The notes under the pieces were generated by a model. It was given only the letters and a program-made list of their open reading frames with translations. It was not told the DNA's origin and ran no database searches. Of a stretch of DNA of 62,521 bases, positions 14,897 through 23,380 are shown piece by piece (position 1 is the stretch's first letter; each line of letters starts with the position of its first letter). Made by a program: the position numbers and the translations under genes. The stretch is from Pseudomonadota bacterium (GTDB lineage Bacteria > Pseudomonadota > Gammaproteobacteria > Burkholderiales > Burkholderiaceae_E). The stretch lies in contig JAKPAM010000185.1 of the NCBI GenBank assembly GCA_029779435.1, positions 1-62,521 on the forward strand, read 5' to 3'.

Positions 14897-16207
14897 TTAC
14901 CGCCCGATCCGGCTTCTCGGCAGCGCCAGGATCACCAGCGCTCCGACGATGGCCATCCCGGCGACGAACAGCAGCGCGCCGTCATAGTTGCCGACCACGT
15001 CGTGATAGTGCGCGACGGCCAGCGGTCCGCCGGCGCCGAACAGCAGCGCCATGGGTAGCGCCGCCCCGCGTATCGCTCCCAGGTGGCGACGCCCGAAGTA
15101 CGACGCCCAGATCACTTCCTGCATCGGGATCATGCCGCCCCAGCCCGTGCCGAGCAGGAAGAACGCCACCGTCTGCCAGGTGGGCGCGCGTTGCTGGACG
15201 GTGATCACGATCATCGCCATGGCCACCCCCGTCAGCGCGGCGCTCAGGGCTGCCAGCGGCTTGGGGTTCATCCGGTCGATCAACCAGCCCCACACGGGTT
15301 TGGAGGCCATCGCCGGAATCGAGGCGATCAGGATCAGCCAGGCCGCCGACGCGCGCGAATAGCCGGCGTCGCTGATGAAAGGCACCGCCTGGATCAGGAT
15401 CACCGGAATGTTCACCTGGTACAGGCCGAACGCCAGCACCAGCATGTAGAACGCCCGGGTGCGCAGCGCCTGGGGGCGAGTCAGTGACCCGTCGTAGTCG
15501 GCTTGCGCCCGCAGCGCCCCGCCGCCGGCGACCTGCTCGGCCGATTTACCGTCCGGATAGAGGCCATGGTCTTCCGGCGTGCGCCGCATGACCAGTGCGG
15601 CGGGCAGCGTCAACAGCACGGTCGCGACGCCCATCGCCTGCCAGCCGCTGCGCCAGCCGAACTGGTCGATGTAGGCGGTGATCAGCGGAGTCACGCCGAT
15701 GCCGCCGAACGAGATGCCCATCGCCGCCCATGCGATCGCCTGGCCTCGCTTCTCGACGAACCACTTGGCGAGCGTCACGCTGACGACCAGATTGCCGAGC
15801 AACGATGCACCGACGGTCAGCACCACACCGTTCAGCAGCACCCATTGCCACCAGGCGGTGGCCTGCGACAGGCCCCAGAACGCGAGGGTCAGCACCACCA
15901 TGCCGAACAGCATCAGAGGGCGCGCGCCCCGTCGATCCACCTGGGTGCCGATGACGAAACCCGTGAACGCGGCCACGAACTGGCCCAGGCTGCGCGGCAA
16001 CACGAACTCGGCGCGCGTCCAGCCCAGTTCGTCGATCATCGGCAGCATGAAAGAGCCGATCGCGTAGTTCTGCGCGCCGACCGACACGAACTGGGTGACG
16101 AACGCCGCGATGATCATCCAGTTGCCGTAGTACACGCGGCGGGCGCCGCGCTGCACCGTTGCCGGTGGGTCGGCTGTCGCGCCGGAAAGGCGCTGATCGA
16201 TTTGCAC
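14897..16207 (-). CDS. MFS transporter
   Basis: This is a 436-aa major facilitator protein with about 12 hydrophobic helices, resembling the oxalate/formate- and monocarboxylate-type MFS groups of proteobacteria (start YYGNWMIIAAFVTQFVSVGAQNYAIG, loop GTQVDRRGARPLML, second-half WGWLIDRMNPKPL). The start is taken as GTG at 16207, which gives a short hydrophilic N-terminus before helix 1; codons further upstream have no MFS character. The stop is only 30 bp from that of the convergent AtuA-family gene. A carboxylate substrate for a shared pathway is plausible but unproven. Confidence 0.82.
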   Translation of the reverse strand: MQIDQRLSGATADPPATVQRGARRVYYGNWMIIAAFVTQFVSVGAQNYAIGSFMLPMIDELGWTRAEFVLPRSLGQFVAAFTGFVIGTQVDRRGARPLMLFGMVVLTLAFWGLSQATAWWQWVLLNGVVLTVGASLLGNLVVSVTLAKWFVEKRGQAIAWAAMGISFGGIGVTPLITAYIDQFGWRSGWQAMGVATVLLTLPAALVMRRTPEDHGLYPDGKSAEQVAGGGALRAQADYDGSLTRPQALRTRAFYMLVLAFGLYQVNIPVILIQAVPFISDAGYSRASAAWLILIASIPAMASKPVWGWLIDRMNPKPLAALSAALTGVAMAMIVITVQQRAPTWQTVAFFLLGTGWGGMIPMQEVIWASYFGRRHLGAIRGAALPMALLFGAGGPLAVAHYHDVVGNYDGALLFVAGMAIVGALVILALPRSRIGR

Positions 16208-16343
16208 GGATGATCTCTCTTCGTTCTTTCGATGGATTGGCGGCCATTCTGCGTGAATCCGATGCGCGGCGTCGGGCGTTCGTGTTTCGAAACCGCGGCG
16301 ACGGCCTCGGGCGGCCGCCGTCGAAACGGCAGGCACAATTCGC

Positions 16344-17879
16344 GTGTGCCGTTCGCCATGGGTCTCGCGCTTGTCTTTCCACCAATCGGTCAGCCGTTTT
16401 CGATTCCCTCCGGCCGTCGCGCTGTGGATCGTCTGCGCCGGTGCGTTGCTGGCGCCGCTCGACTCATCGGTGAACACCGCGTTTCCCGTGATCACCGATG
16501 CCTTCGGCCTGCCGCTGCGCGACATCCAGTGGGTCGTCGTGTCGTACGTGATCGCGCAGTCGAGCCTGACGATCGTGTTCGGGCGGCTCGGCGACGTCCA
16601 TGGCCATCGGCGTATCTTCGCGTTCGGCTTGGCCGCCAGCGCGTTGACGCATTGGGCGGCCGCCGCGGCGGCCAGCTTCGGCGAACTGATCGGGGCGCGG
16701 GTGTTCCAGGGGATCTCGGTCGGCATGGTGTCGGCTTGCGCGCCGGCCTTGGCCACCCTGATGTTCGCACCGGCCGACAAGCGACGGATCGTGGCCTTCT
16801 ACGTGATGGCGATCAGCATCGGCATGGCGGTCGGGCCTTTGCTCGGCGGGCTGCTGATCGCGCGCTTCGACTGGCCCGGCGTCTACGGCTTTCGCGTGCC
16901 GCTGGCGCTGATCGTGCTGGGGTTGGTGCCCTGGCTTCCCAGGATGGCCGCCGAGCCCGCGGGATCGGCACGACCGGTGGGACAGGCGGGACAAGCGGGA
17001 CAGGCGCCCCCCGAGCGATCGGCGCAATCGGCGCGACCCGCGCGATCGGCGCAAGTAGCGGGATCGATACGAGCAGCAGGATCGGCGGGAGAGGCGGACG
17101 ACGCGCCGCGCCAGCGCGCGGCCCCCTTCGACTGGCTCGGCGCGCTGCTGATGAGCTCGGCGCTAACCGGCCTGATCCTGGCACTCGGCGAAGGGACGCG
17201 TCCGGCCGGGCAGCGCGGACTGGCGCTGGCTTTGCTGGCCGTCGGGGTCGCCGCGACGGTCGGGTTCGTGCGGCACGAGTCGCGGACGCCGGCGCCCTTG
17301 CTACGCGTCGAGCCGTTCCGTTCGGCCGTGTTCGCCTCGATGCAATGCGCGTCGTCGGTGATCAATTTCGCGTGTTTCTCGATCCTGCTGCTGGTGCCGT
17401 ACGTGACGGCCAGCTGGCCGGACGGCTCGATCGTGCTGGCCGGCGCGCTGCTGGCGTTGTTTCCGGCGGGCGCTGTTCTGGGCGGGCTGGCGGGCGGGCG
17501 GCTGACCGTGTCGCCGGCCGCCGTGATCCATGCCGGCTTGTGGCTGGCGGCAGCGGGGCTGCTGGCCACGGCGTGGGCGGTGGCCGGCGGTTGGCGCTGG
17601 CCGCTGGCGCTTAGTCTGCTGATCACCGGCCTGGGGCACGGATTGTTCCAGGTCGGCTATATGGACACGACCACCTCGCTGTTGCCGGAGCACGAGCGCG
17701 GTATCGCCGGCAGCCTGGTCAGCGTGACTCGGTTGATCGGCGTGGTGTTCGGGGCCAGCGGCATCAGTTGGCTGCAGGAGCGTCTGCAATCGTTTCCGCT
17801 GACGTTCGCGCTGCTCGGCGCGGGGCTGGCGTTGTTCGACCTGGCGCTTAGGCGGACGATGTCTCGGTCGACGTCCTGA
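16344..17879 (+). CDS. MFS transporter, DHA2 (14-helix) type
   Basis: This 511-aa protein has about 14 hydrophobic segments, as in drug:H+ antiporter-2 transporters. It has motif A-like GRLGDVHGHRRIF between helices 2 and 3, the early aspartate motif LAPLDSSVNTAFPVI in helix 1 and motif C-like AISIGMAVGPLLGG. The central cytoplasmic loop is enlarged by low-complexity Gly-Gln-Ala and Ala-Arg-Ser sequence. The start is uncertain: GTG at 16344 is the best in-frame choice and no ATG lies upstream of helix 1. It is divergent from the other MFS gene across 136 bp. It is likely an exporter of unknown substrate; codon use is like the core genes. Confidence 0.82.
   Translation: MCRSPWVSRLSFHQSVSRFRFPPAVALWIVCAGALLAPLDSSVNTAFPVITDAFGLPLRDIQWVVVSYVIAQSSLTIVFGRLGDVHGHRRIFAFGLAASALTHWAAAAAASFGELIGARVFQGISVGMVSACAPALATLMFAPADKRRIVAFYVMAISIGMAVGPLLGGLLIARFDWPGVYGFRVPLALIVLGLVPWLPRMAAEPAGSARPVGQAGQAGQAPPERSAQSARPARSAQVAGSIRAAGSAGEADDAPRQRAAPFDWLGALLMSSALTGLILALGEGTRPAGQRGLALALLAVGVAATVGFVRHESRTPAPLLRVEPFRSAVFASMQCASSVINFACFSILLLVPYVTASWPDGSIVLAGALLALFPAGAVLGGLAGGRLTVSPAAVIHAGLWLAAAGLLATAWAVAGGWRWPLALSLLITGLGHGLFQVGYMDTTTSLLPEHERGIAGSLVSVTRLIGVVFGASGISWLQERLQSFPLTFALLGAGLALFDLALRRTMSRSTS
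16979..17006 (+). repeat. Tandem 9-bp repeat in the DHA2 loop
   Basis: Three GGGACAGGC-type units (the second with AAGC) encode GQAGQAGQA in the central loop. They are followed up to about 17095 by degenerate GATCGGCGC-rich units. All stay in frame, so only the loop length would vary. Confidence 0.75.
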
Positions 17880-17953
17880 GCCTCCCTGTGGGGAATTCCC
17901 TGTCCGTTCTCGCGGAAACGCTTAAAATACCCGGGAAGGACACTGCAAACCCC

Positions 17954-18409
17954 ATGAAAGTCTTCAATCTCGCTTGCGAACACGAACATCAGTTCGAAGG
18001 CTGGTTCGGGTCCGCCGACGAGTACGAGCGTCAATCGGCCCAGGGCATGATCGAGTGCCCGATGTGCGGCAGCAAGGCGATCCGCAAGCTGCTGGCCGCC
18101 CCGCGCCTGAACCTGTCCGGTGCGCAGGAACCTCCTAAGGAACGGCCGGCGGCCGGTCCGACACCGCCGGCCAACCAGGCCGAACAGGCGCAGGCGATCT
18201 GGATGAAGGTCGCGCGCCACCTCGTCGAGAACACCGAGGACGTCGGCGACAAGTTTCCCGACGAGGCGCGCAAGATCCACTATGCCGAAGCGCCGCAGCG
18301 ATTCATTCGCGGCGTGGCCAGCGCCGAGCAGGCGGCCGAACTGGCCGATGAAGGAATCGAGGTGTTCTCGTTCCCGTTTCCGAAGGCGCTGAAAGAGCCG
18401 CTGCAGTAG
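17954..18409 (+). CDS. DUF1178 family protein
   Basis: This is a small conserved protein of 151 aa with no known function. The N-terminus MKVFNLACEHEHQFEGWF and the CPMCGS pair suggest a zinc-ribbon-like knuckle made by C9, H11/H13 and the CxxC near residue 37. A Pro/Ala-rich linker then leads to a helical C-terminal half with FPDEARKIHYAEAP. The family is widespread in alpha- and betaproteobacteria. ATG 17954 fits the family start. Confidence 0.85.
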   Translation: MKVFNLACEHEHQFEGWFGSADEYERQSAQGMIECPMCGSKAIRKLLAAPRLNLSGAQEPPKERPAAGPTPPANQAEQAQAIWMKVARHLVENTEDVGDKFPDEARKIHYAEAPQRFIRGVASAEQAAELADEGIEVFSFPFPKALKEPLQ

Positions 18410-18521
18410 TGCGGTAGCGGTCGTGGGCCGCACACGGCTCGGACCGTGCCGCCTTGTGAGGCGTTGCTGTCGCTGCCCTCAGGCAGCGCGCGATCTTCGC
18501 ATGAAGGGGCCCGGGTCGGTC

Positions 18522-19589
18522 TCAGCCGACGCGCTGAGCGATTTCCCAACCCGTCCTGGCCAGCGGTATCACGCCAGCCGCCTGTTCATGCGCTTTCTCG
18601 TTCGACGCCGTGCCGTCGACGACCCGCTTGGCGATGCCTTGGAGGATCGCCGCCAGGCGGAACAGGTTGTATGCCAGATAGAAATCCCAATGCTCGACGC
18701 CGCTGCGGCCGGTGCGGCGGCAATACGCGTCGATGTATTGCCGTTCGCTCGGGATGCCCAGCGCAGGCAGGTCCAGGCCCTTGATGCCGCGGAAATGCCG
18801 GGGATCGATGTGATAGCCCATGCAGTGGTACGAGAAATCGGCCAACGGGTGGCCGAGCGTCGATAGCTCCCAGTCGAGGATCGCGCGGATCCGCGGCTGC
18901 TTCGCGTCGAAGACGAGGTTGTCGAGCCGGAAATCGCCGTGCACGATGGTCGTTTCGTCGCCATCCGGGATGTGCGCCGGCAGCCATTCGATCAGGCGAT
19001 CCATCTCGTCGATCTTCTGCGTTTCGGATGCCGCGTACTGCTTGCTCCAGCGTCCGATCTGCCGCGAGAAGTAGTTGCCGGGCCGTCCGAAGTCCTCGAG
19101 ACCGATCGCCTTGTAATCGGTCGTGTGCAGCAGCGCGATCACGCGGTTCATCTCGTCGTAGATCGCGCCGCGCTCGGCCACCGACATGCCGGGCAGCGAT
19201 TGCTCCCACAGGATGCGGCCTTCGATGAACTCCATCACGTAGAACGCGCGGCCGATGATCGATTCATCCTCGCACAGGCAATAGACCTTGGCCACCGGCA
19301 CCTCGGTCTTGCCCAGCGCGTGCATCACGCGGTACTCGCGCTCGATCGCGTGCGCCGACGGCAACAGCTTGGCCACCGGGCCGGGCTTGCTGCGCATCAC
19401 GTACGCGCGCGACGGCGTGCGCAGCACGAAGGTCGGGTTCGACTGTCCTCCCTTGAACTGCTCGACCGTCAGCGGTCCCTGGTAGCCGTCCAGGTGCTGC
19501 CGAAGATAAGCGTCGAGCGCGCCGACGTCGAAGCGTTGCCGCTCGGCGATCGGCATCGTGCCGGAGAATTCCTCATTGTCGTCGGTCAT
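18522..19589 (-). CDS. Phosphotransferase family protein (APH-like, acyl-CoA dehydrogenase-associated type)
   Basis: This 355-aa kinase-fold protein has the Brenner-type motif HGDFRLDNLVFD and the metal-binding DWELSTLGHPLAD, in the style of aminoglycoside/choline kinases. The closest type is the N-terminal domain of ACAD10/11-like proteins and their bacterial stand-alone forms, which are often encoded next to fatty-acid oxidation genes. The next gene on the same strand, 3-hydroxyacyl-CoA dehydrogenase, fits that setting. These proteins probably phosphorylate hydroxyacyl-CoA-type substrates rather than antibiotics; this is inferred from the family. ATG at 19589 is preferred over the TTG one codon earlier. 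Confidence 0.83.
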   Translation of the reverse strand: MTDDNEEFSGTMPIAERQRFDVGALDAYLRQHLDGYQGPLTVEQFKGGQSNPTFVLRTPSRAYVMRSKPGPVAKLLPSAHAIEREYRVMHALGKTEVPVAKVYCLCEDESIIGRAFYVMEFIEGRILWEQSLPGMSVAERGAIYDEMNRVIALLHTTDYKAIGLEDFGRPGNYFSRQIGRWSKQYAASETQKIDEMDRLIEWLPAHIPDGDETTIVHGDFRLDNLVFDAKQPRIRAILDWELSTLGHPLADFSYHCMGYHIDPRHFRGIKGLDLPALGIPSERQYIDAYCRRTGRSGVEHWDFYLAYNLFRLAAILQGIAKRVVDGTASNEKAHEQAAGVIPLARTGWEIAQRVG

Positions 19590-19645
19590 CAAATCTGGTT
19601 CCGCTCAGCGTTGGCCGTCGTGGCCGGTATCAGTGAATCACTCTT

Positions 19646-19677
19646 GCCTCGCAGGACCTCGCCCTGAAGGACGAGGC
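19646..19677. repeat. GC-rich hairpin resembling an IS200/IS605-type end
   Basis: GCCTCG at 19646-19651 or CCTCG at 19657-19661 can pair with CGAGGC at 19672-19677, with CCCTGAAGGA in the loop region. The CCTC...CCTGAAGG...GAGG pattern resembles the right-end hairpin of IS200/IS605 elements. No transposase or TnpB frame is nearby, so at most it is a remnant. It could equally serve as a weak intergenic stem. Confidence 0.25.
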
Positions 19678-19695
19678 TCGCGTTTTGGCCCGAGG

Positions 19696-21237
19696 TCAGT
19701 CGGCCTGCAGCAGCGACAGGCCCAGTTGCGCGCGCCGTTGCAGCCACAGGCTGGGGCGATAGCGCGGATCGAGCGTGACGGCATGGATGTTCTCCAGCAG
19801 CTTCATCACGCGTTGCGGGCCGAGTACGTCGCCCATCGCCAGCGGGCCGCAGGGGTAACCCAGGCCCAGGCGAACGGCGACGTCGATATCCTCGGGCGTG
19901 GCGATGCGCTGCTGCGCGATCTCGCAGCCGATGGCGATGATCATGCCGGCGATGCGCTGGGCGATGAAACCGGCGCTGTCGCGGATGACCGTGACCTTGG
20001 CGCCATCGCGGGCCAGCAACGCATGCGCGGCGTCGCGCCACTGCGCGCCGGTGGCGGGCGTGGTCATCAGCGTGCGGCGCTTGCAGCCCTTGGCGGCGAA
20101 CGGGAACAGCGTATCGACGGCCACGACGCGCGTCGCGTCGACGCCCGCCCGTACCGCGGCCGTGCTCGCGTCCAGGCCCAGCGGCGCCAGCAGGATCAGC
20201 GAATCGGCGGCCGGCGCCTTGCCGTCGTCGACGCTGGCACCCAGTTCGGTGACGAGCTGGGTGAGCGCCTCGCGCTGCTCGGGGTCGACCCAGACGCGCG
20301 GCAGGTCGGTGACGCTGGGCACGGCCTGCTCGGGCAGCGCGCCGGCGCCGGCCGATGCGTTCTCGCGATAATCGTAGAAGCCTTCCTTGACCTTGCGGCC
20401 GAACAGGCCGGCGGCCACGCGCTGCGTGCCGATGACCGACGGGCGGAAGCGAGGCTCCTGGTAGTACTGGTTGAAGATCGATTCCATGACCGCGTGCGAG
20501 ACGTCGAGCCCGGTCAGGTCGAGCAGCTCGAACGGGCCGAGCTTGAAGCCCTGGCCGTTGAACAGCGCCTGTTCGCGCATCACGCGATCGATGCTCGGAT
20601 GGTCGGCGACGCCTTCGCCCAGCGTCTTCAGCGCTTCGGTGCCGAAGCCGCGGCCGGCGTGGTTGACGATGAAGCCGGGCGTGTCCTGCGCGACGACCGG
20701 GGTATGGCCGACGAGCCGGGTGACTTCGACGAGGCGCTCGATGACCGACGGTGTCGTGCGCGGCGCGGCGATCACCTCGACGACCTTCATCAGCGGGACC
20801 GGGTTGAAGAAATGGTAGCCGGCGATGCGTTCGGGATGCTGGCGGCCGGCGGCGAGCGCGGTGACCGACAGCGACGACGTGTTGGTGACGATGACCGCAT
20901 CGGGCGCGACGACCGATTCGACCTTGGCGAAGAAGTCGCGCTTGATGTCGAGCCGTTCGATGATCGCTTCGATGACCAGGTCGCAGTCGGCGAATCCTTC
21001 GGGGCTGTCGAGGGCGGTCAGGCCGGCGCTGGCGGCGTCGGCTTTCTCGCGGCTGAGCCGGCCCTTCTCGACCAGCATCGCGAACGTGTCGCGGATCTGC
21101 TTGAGCGCGGCGGCGACGACGGCCGGCTGCGTGTCGTACAGCGCGACGGGGATGCCGGCCTGCGCATACAACTGCACGATGCCGCGCCCCATGGCGCCGG
21201 CACCGGCAACGCCGATCTTCTTGAAGGGTTGGGTCAT
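19696..21237 (-). CDS. 3-hydroxyacyl-CoA dehydrogenase (PaaH/HbdA-like, duplicated C-terminal domain)
   Basis: This 513-aa NAD-dependent enzyme oxidises 3-hydroxyacyl-CoA to 3-oxoacyl-CoA. The Rossmann motif IGVAGAGAMGRGI is at the start, with TNTSSLSVTALA and HFFNPVPLMKVVEVI further on (the histidine of the catalytic dyad). The first helical domain follows, then a second copy near the C-terminus (LGYPCGPLAMGDVLG). The double domain and length match the PaaH-type enzymes of aromatic and fatty-acid breakdown. No other paa genes are present, so its pathway is not fixed. A TACAAT on the minus strand at 21345-21350 is a possible -10 about 100 bp upstream. Confidence 0.88.
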   Translation of the reverse strand: MTQPFKKIGVAGAGAMGRGIVQLYAQAGIPVALYDTQPAVVAAALKQIRDTFAMLVEKGRLSREKADAASAGLTALDSPEGFADCDLVIEAIIERLDIKRDFFAKVESVVAPDAVIVTNTSSLSVTALAAGRQHPERIAGYHFFNPVPLMKVVEVIAAPRTTPSVIERLVEVTRLVGHTPVVAQDTPGFIVNHAGRGFGTEALKTLGEGVADHPSIDRVMREQALFNGQGFKLGPFELLDLTGLDVSHAVMESIFNQYYQEPRFRPSVIGTQRVAAGLFGRKVKEGFYDYRENASAGAGALPEQAVPSVTDLPRVWVDPEQREALTQLVTELGASVDDGKAPAADSLILLAPLGLDASTAAVRAGVDATRVVAVDTLFPFAAKGCKRRTLMTTPATGAQWRDAAHALLARDGAKVTVIRDSAGFIAQRIAGMIIAIGCEIAQQRIATPEDIDVAVRLGLGYPCGPLAMGDVLGPQRVMKLLENIHAVTLDPRYRPSLWLQRRAQLGLSLLQAD

Positions 21238-21451
21238 CGCAAGGCTCCTGGGCGCGGTCGGGGCGCCGGTTCGTTATTCGACGGTGATCGTCCGGGGGGA
21301 CCGGGGGACGCCGTTCTATCGGCGGTCGCTGGCGCGACCGGGGAATTGTAGCGGCTTCGCAATAGGGGATTCGCAATGGGGGATTCGGAGGACCTCGGAA
21401 TCCGTGGACGAATCGGGCGTCGCTGATTCGTTCCCCGGCTGTCGGCCTTGC

Positions 21452-23380
21452 TCAATCCTGCAGCGCGCGTTCCCGTTCTTCGCTGAGCGACAGCCAGTCG
21501 TTTTCCAGTGTGTCGCGCTGCTGGCCCAGCTCGCCCCGGCGGCGCGCCAGTTCGGCGGCCTCGCCGGCCCGCTCGTACAGCGCCGGATCGGCGAAGCGCT
21601 GCTCGATGTCGGCCAGCTCGGCCTCCACCTTGGCCAACGTCTGCTCGATCCGGCGGATCTGCTGGTCCAGCGGCTTGACGCGCGCGGCCAGCTCGGCGCG
21701 CCGCTGGGCGTCGAGCCGGCGCTGTTCCTTGCGGTCCTCGCGGCGCTCGGCGCCGGCGGAAGCGTCGGCGGCGCCGGCAGGCGAGGGCGCGGAGGACGCG
21801 CCGGCGGGCGCCGCCGCGGCCGACTGCAGCCAGCTCAGATAGTCGTCCAGGTCGCCGTCGAAAGGCTCCAGCCGTCCGTCGTGGACCAGCGCGAGCTGGT
21901 CGACCGTCGCGCGCATCAGATAGCGGTCGTGCGAGACGAGCAGCAGCGCGCCGTCGAAGTCGGCCAGCGCGTCGGTCAGGCTGTCGCGGGTCTGGGCATC
22001 CAGATGGTTGGTCGGCTCGTCCAGCACCAGCAGATGGGGCTTGCCGCGCAGGATCATGCCCAGCAGCAGCCGCGCCTTCTCGCCGCCGGACATCGGGCCG
22101 ATCGGCCGCAGCGCGTCGTCGCCCGAGAAGCCGTAGCGGCCGAGTTCGGCGCGGTGCGCCGATTCGGGGACGTCCGGCCACAGGCGCCGGTACATCACGA
22201 GCGGCGATTCGTCGGCGCGGAAATCTTCGACGCCGTGCTGGGCGAAATAGCCGATCCGCATCGCGCGTGCCGTGCGGCACTCGCCGCCCAGGGCCGGCAG
22301 ATCGCCGATCAACGTGCGGATCAGCGTCGACTTGCCGGCGCCGTTGCGCCCGAGCAGGCCGATCCGCGCGCCCTTGACGACCAGCAGGTCGACGCCGCGA
22401 AGGATCGGCGTCGCGGCCTCGTAGCCGGCGTCCAGCCCTTCGGCGACGATCAGCGGATCCGGCGCGTCCGTGGCCGGGGCCAGCGTGAAATCGACCGCGT
22501 GCGTGGCTCGCAGCGGGGCGACGCGCGCCATCTTCTCGAGCGCCTTGATCCGGCTCTGCACCTGGCGCGCCTTAGTCGCCTTGGCCCGGAACCGGTCGAT
22601 GAAGCGGGTCAGGTCGGCGATGCGGGCGGCCTGCTGCGTGGCGGCCCGCTGGGCCTGATCGATGCGCTGCGCGCGCAGCGTCTCGAACGCGCTGTAGCCT
22701 CCCGCGTAACGCACGAGCTTGCGCTCTTCGATCGACAGCGTCGCGTCCGCGATGCGGTCGAGGAAGTCGCGGTCGTGGGAGATGACGATCGCGGTGCCCG
22801 GGTACCGTAGCAGCCAGCGTTCGAGCCAGACGATCGCATCCAGGTCCAGGTGGTTCGTCGGTTCGTCGAGCAGCAGCAGTTCGCTCGGCGCGAACAGCGC
22901 GCGCGCCAGGTTCAGCCGCATCCGCCAGCCGCCGGACAGCGTGCCCACCGGCGAGGCGATCTGCGCCTGCGTGAAGCCCAGTCCGGCCAGCAGCTCGCTG
23001 ATGCGCGCCAAGGCCGAATGCCCGTCGAGTTGCGTCCACGCATCGAGCGCCTCGGCCAGCGCCATGCCGCCGACGGCTTCGGCTTCGTCGCGTCGCCGTT
23101 CCGCGTCCATCAGCGCGGCGTCGGCCGCCAGCACGTGACGCCACGCGATCGCGTCGCCGCCGGGCAGCGATTGCTCGAGCTTGACGATGCGGCCCGGGGG
23201 GATGTCGATGTCGCCGGCTTCGAGCAGCAGCTCGCCGGCGAACGCGGCCATCAGCGAGCTCTTGCCGCTGCCGTTCAGGCCGACCAGGCTGACCTTCTCG
23301 CCGGGATTGATCGTCGCGCTCGCCTGTTCGAGCAGCGGTACGCCGCCACGGGCGAGCGTGATGTCGCGGATCCGGATCAT
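21452..23380 (-). CDS. ABC-F family ATPase (YheS/Uup-like)
   Basis: This soluble twin-ATPase has 642 aa and no membrane segments. Domain 1 has Walker A GLNGSGKSS, signature LSGGWRMRLNLARAL and Walker B LLLLDEPTNHLD. Domain 2 has GRNGAGKST, MSGGEKARLLLG and LLVLDEPTNHLD. Between them lies the charged linker typical of ribosome-acting ABC-F proteins, and an Arg/Glu-rich coiled coil closes the C-terminus from about residue 560. The family relieves ribosome stalling or assists translation. The N-terminus is more like YheS than EttA. Its ATG overlaps the prmB stop by four bases, so the two translation-linked genes are probably co-transcribed. Confidence 0.88.
   Translation of the reverse strand: MIRIRDITLARGGVPLLEQASATINPGEKVSLVGLNGSGKSSLMAAFAGELLLEAGDIDIPPGRIVKLEQSLPGGDAIAWRHVLAADAALMDAERRRDEAEAVGGMALAEALDAWTQLDGHSALARISELLAGLGFTQAQIASPVGTLSGGWRMRLNLARALFAPSELLLLDEPTNHLDLDAIVWLERWLLRYPGTAIVISHDRDFLDRIADATLSIEERKLVRYAGGYSAFETLRAQRIDQAQRAATQQAARIADLTRFIDRFRAKATKARQVQSRIKALEKMARVAPLRATHAVDFTLAPATDAPDPLIVAEGLDAGYEAATPILRGVDLLVVKGARIGLLGRNGAGKSTLIRTLIGDLPALGGECRTARAMRIGYFAQHGVEDFRADESPLVMYRRLWPDVPESAHRAELGRYGFSGDDALRPIGPMSGGEKARLLLGMILRGKPHLLVLDEPTNHLDAQTRDSLTDALADFDGALLLVSHDRYLMRATVDQLALVHDGRLEPFDGDLDDYLSWLQSAAAAPAGASSAPSPAGAADASAGAERREDRKEQRRLDAQRRAELAARVKPLDQQIRRIEQTLAKVEAELADIEQRFADPALYERAGEAAELARRRGELGQQRDTLENDWLSLSEERERALQD

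Noticed and set aside
18522..19589. Aminoglycoside resistance kinase
   Set aside because: The kinase fold is shared, but the motifs and neighbouring 3-hydroxyacyl-CoA dehydrogenase fit the acyl-CoA-associated group.
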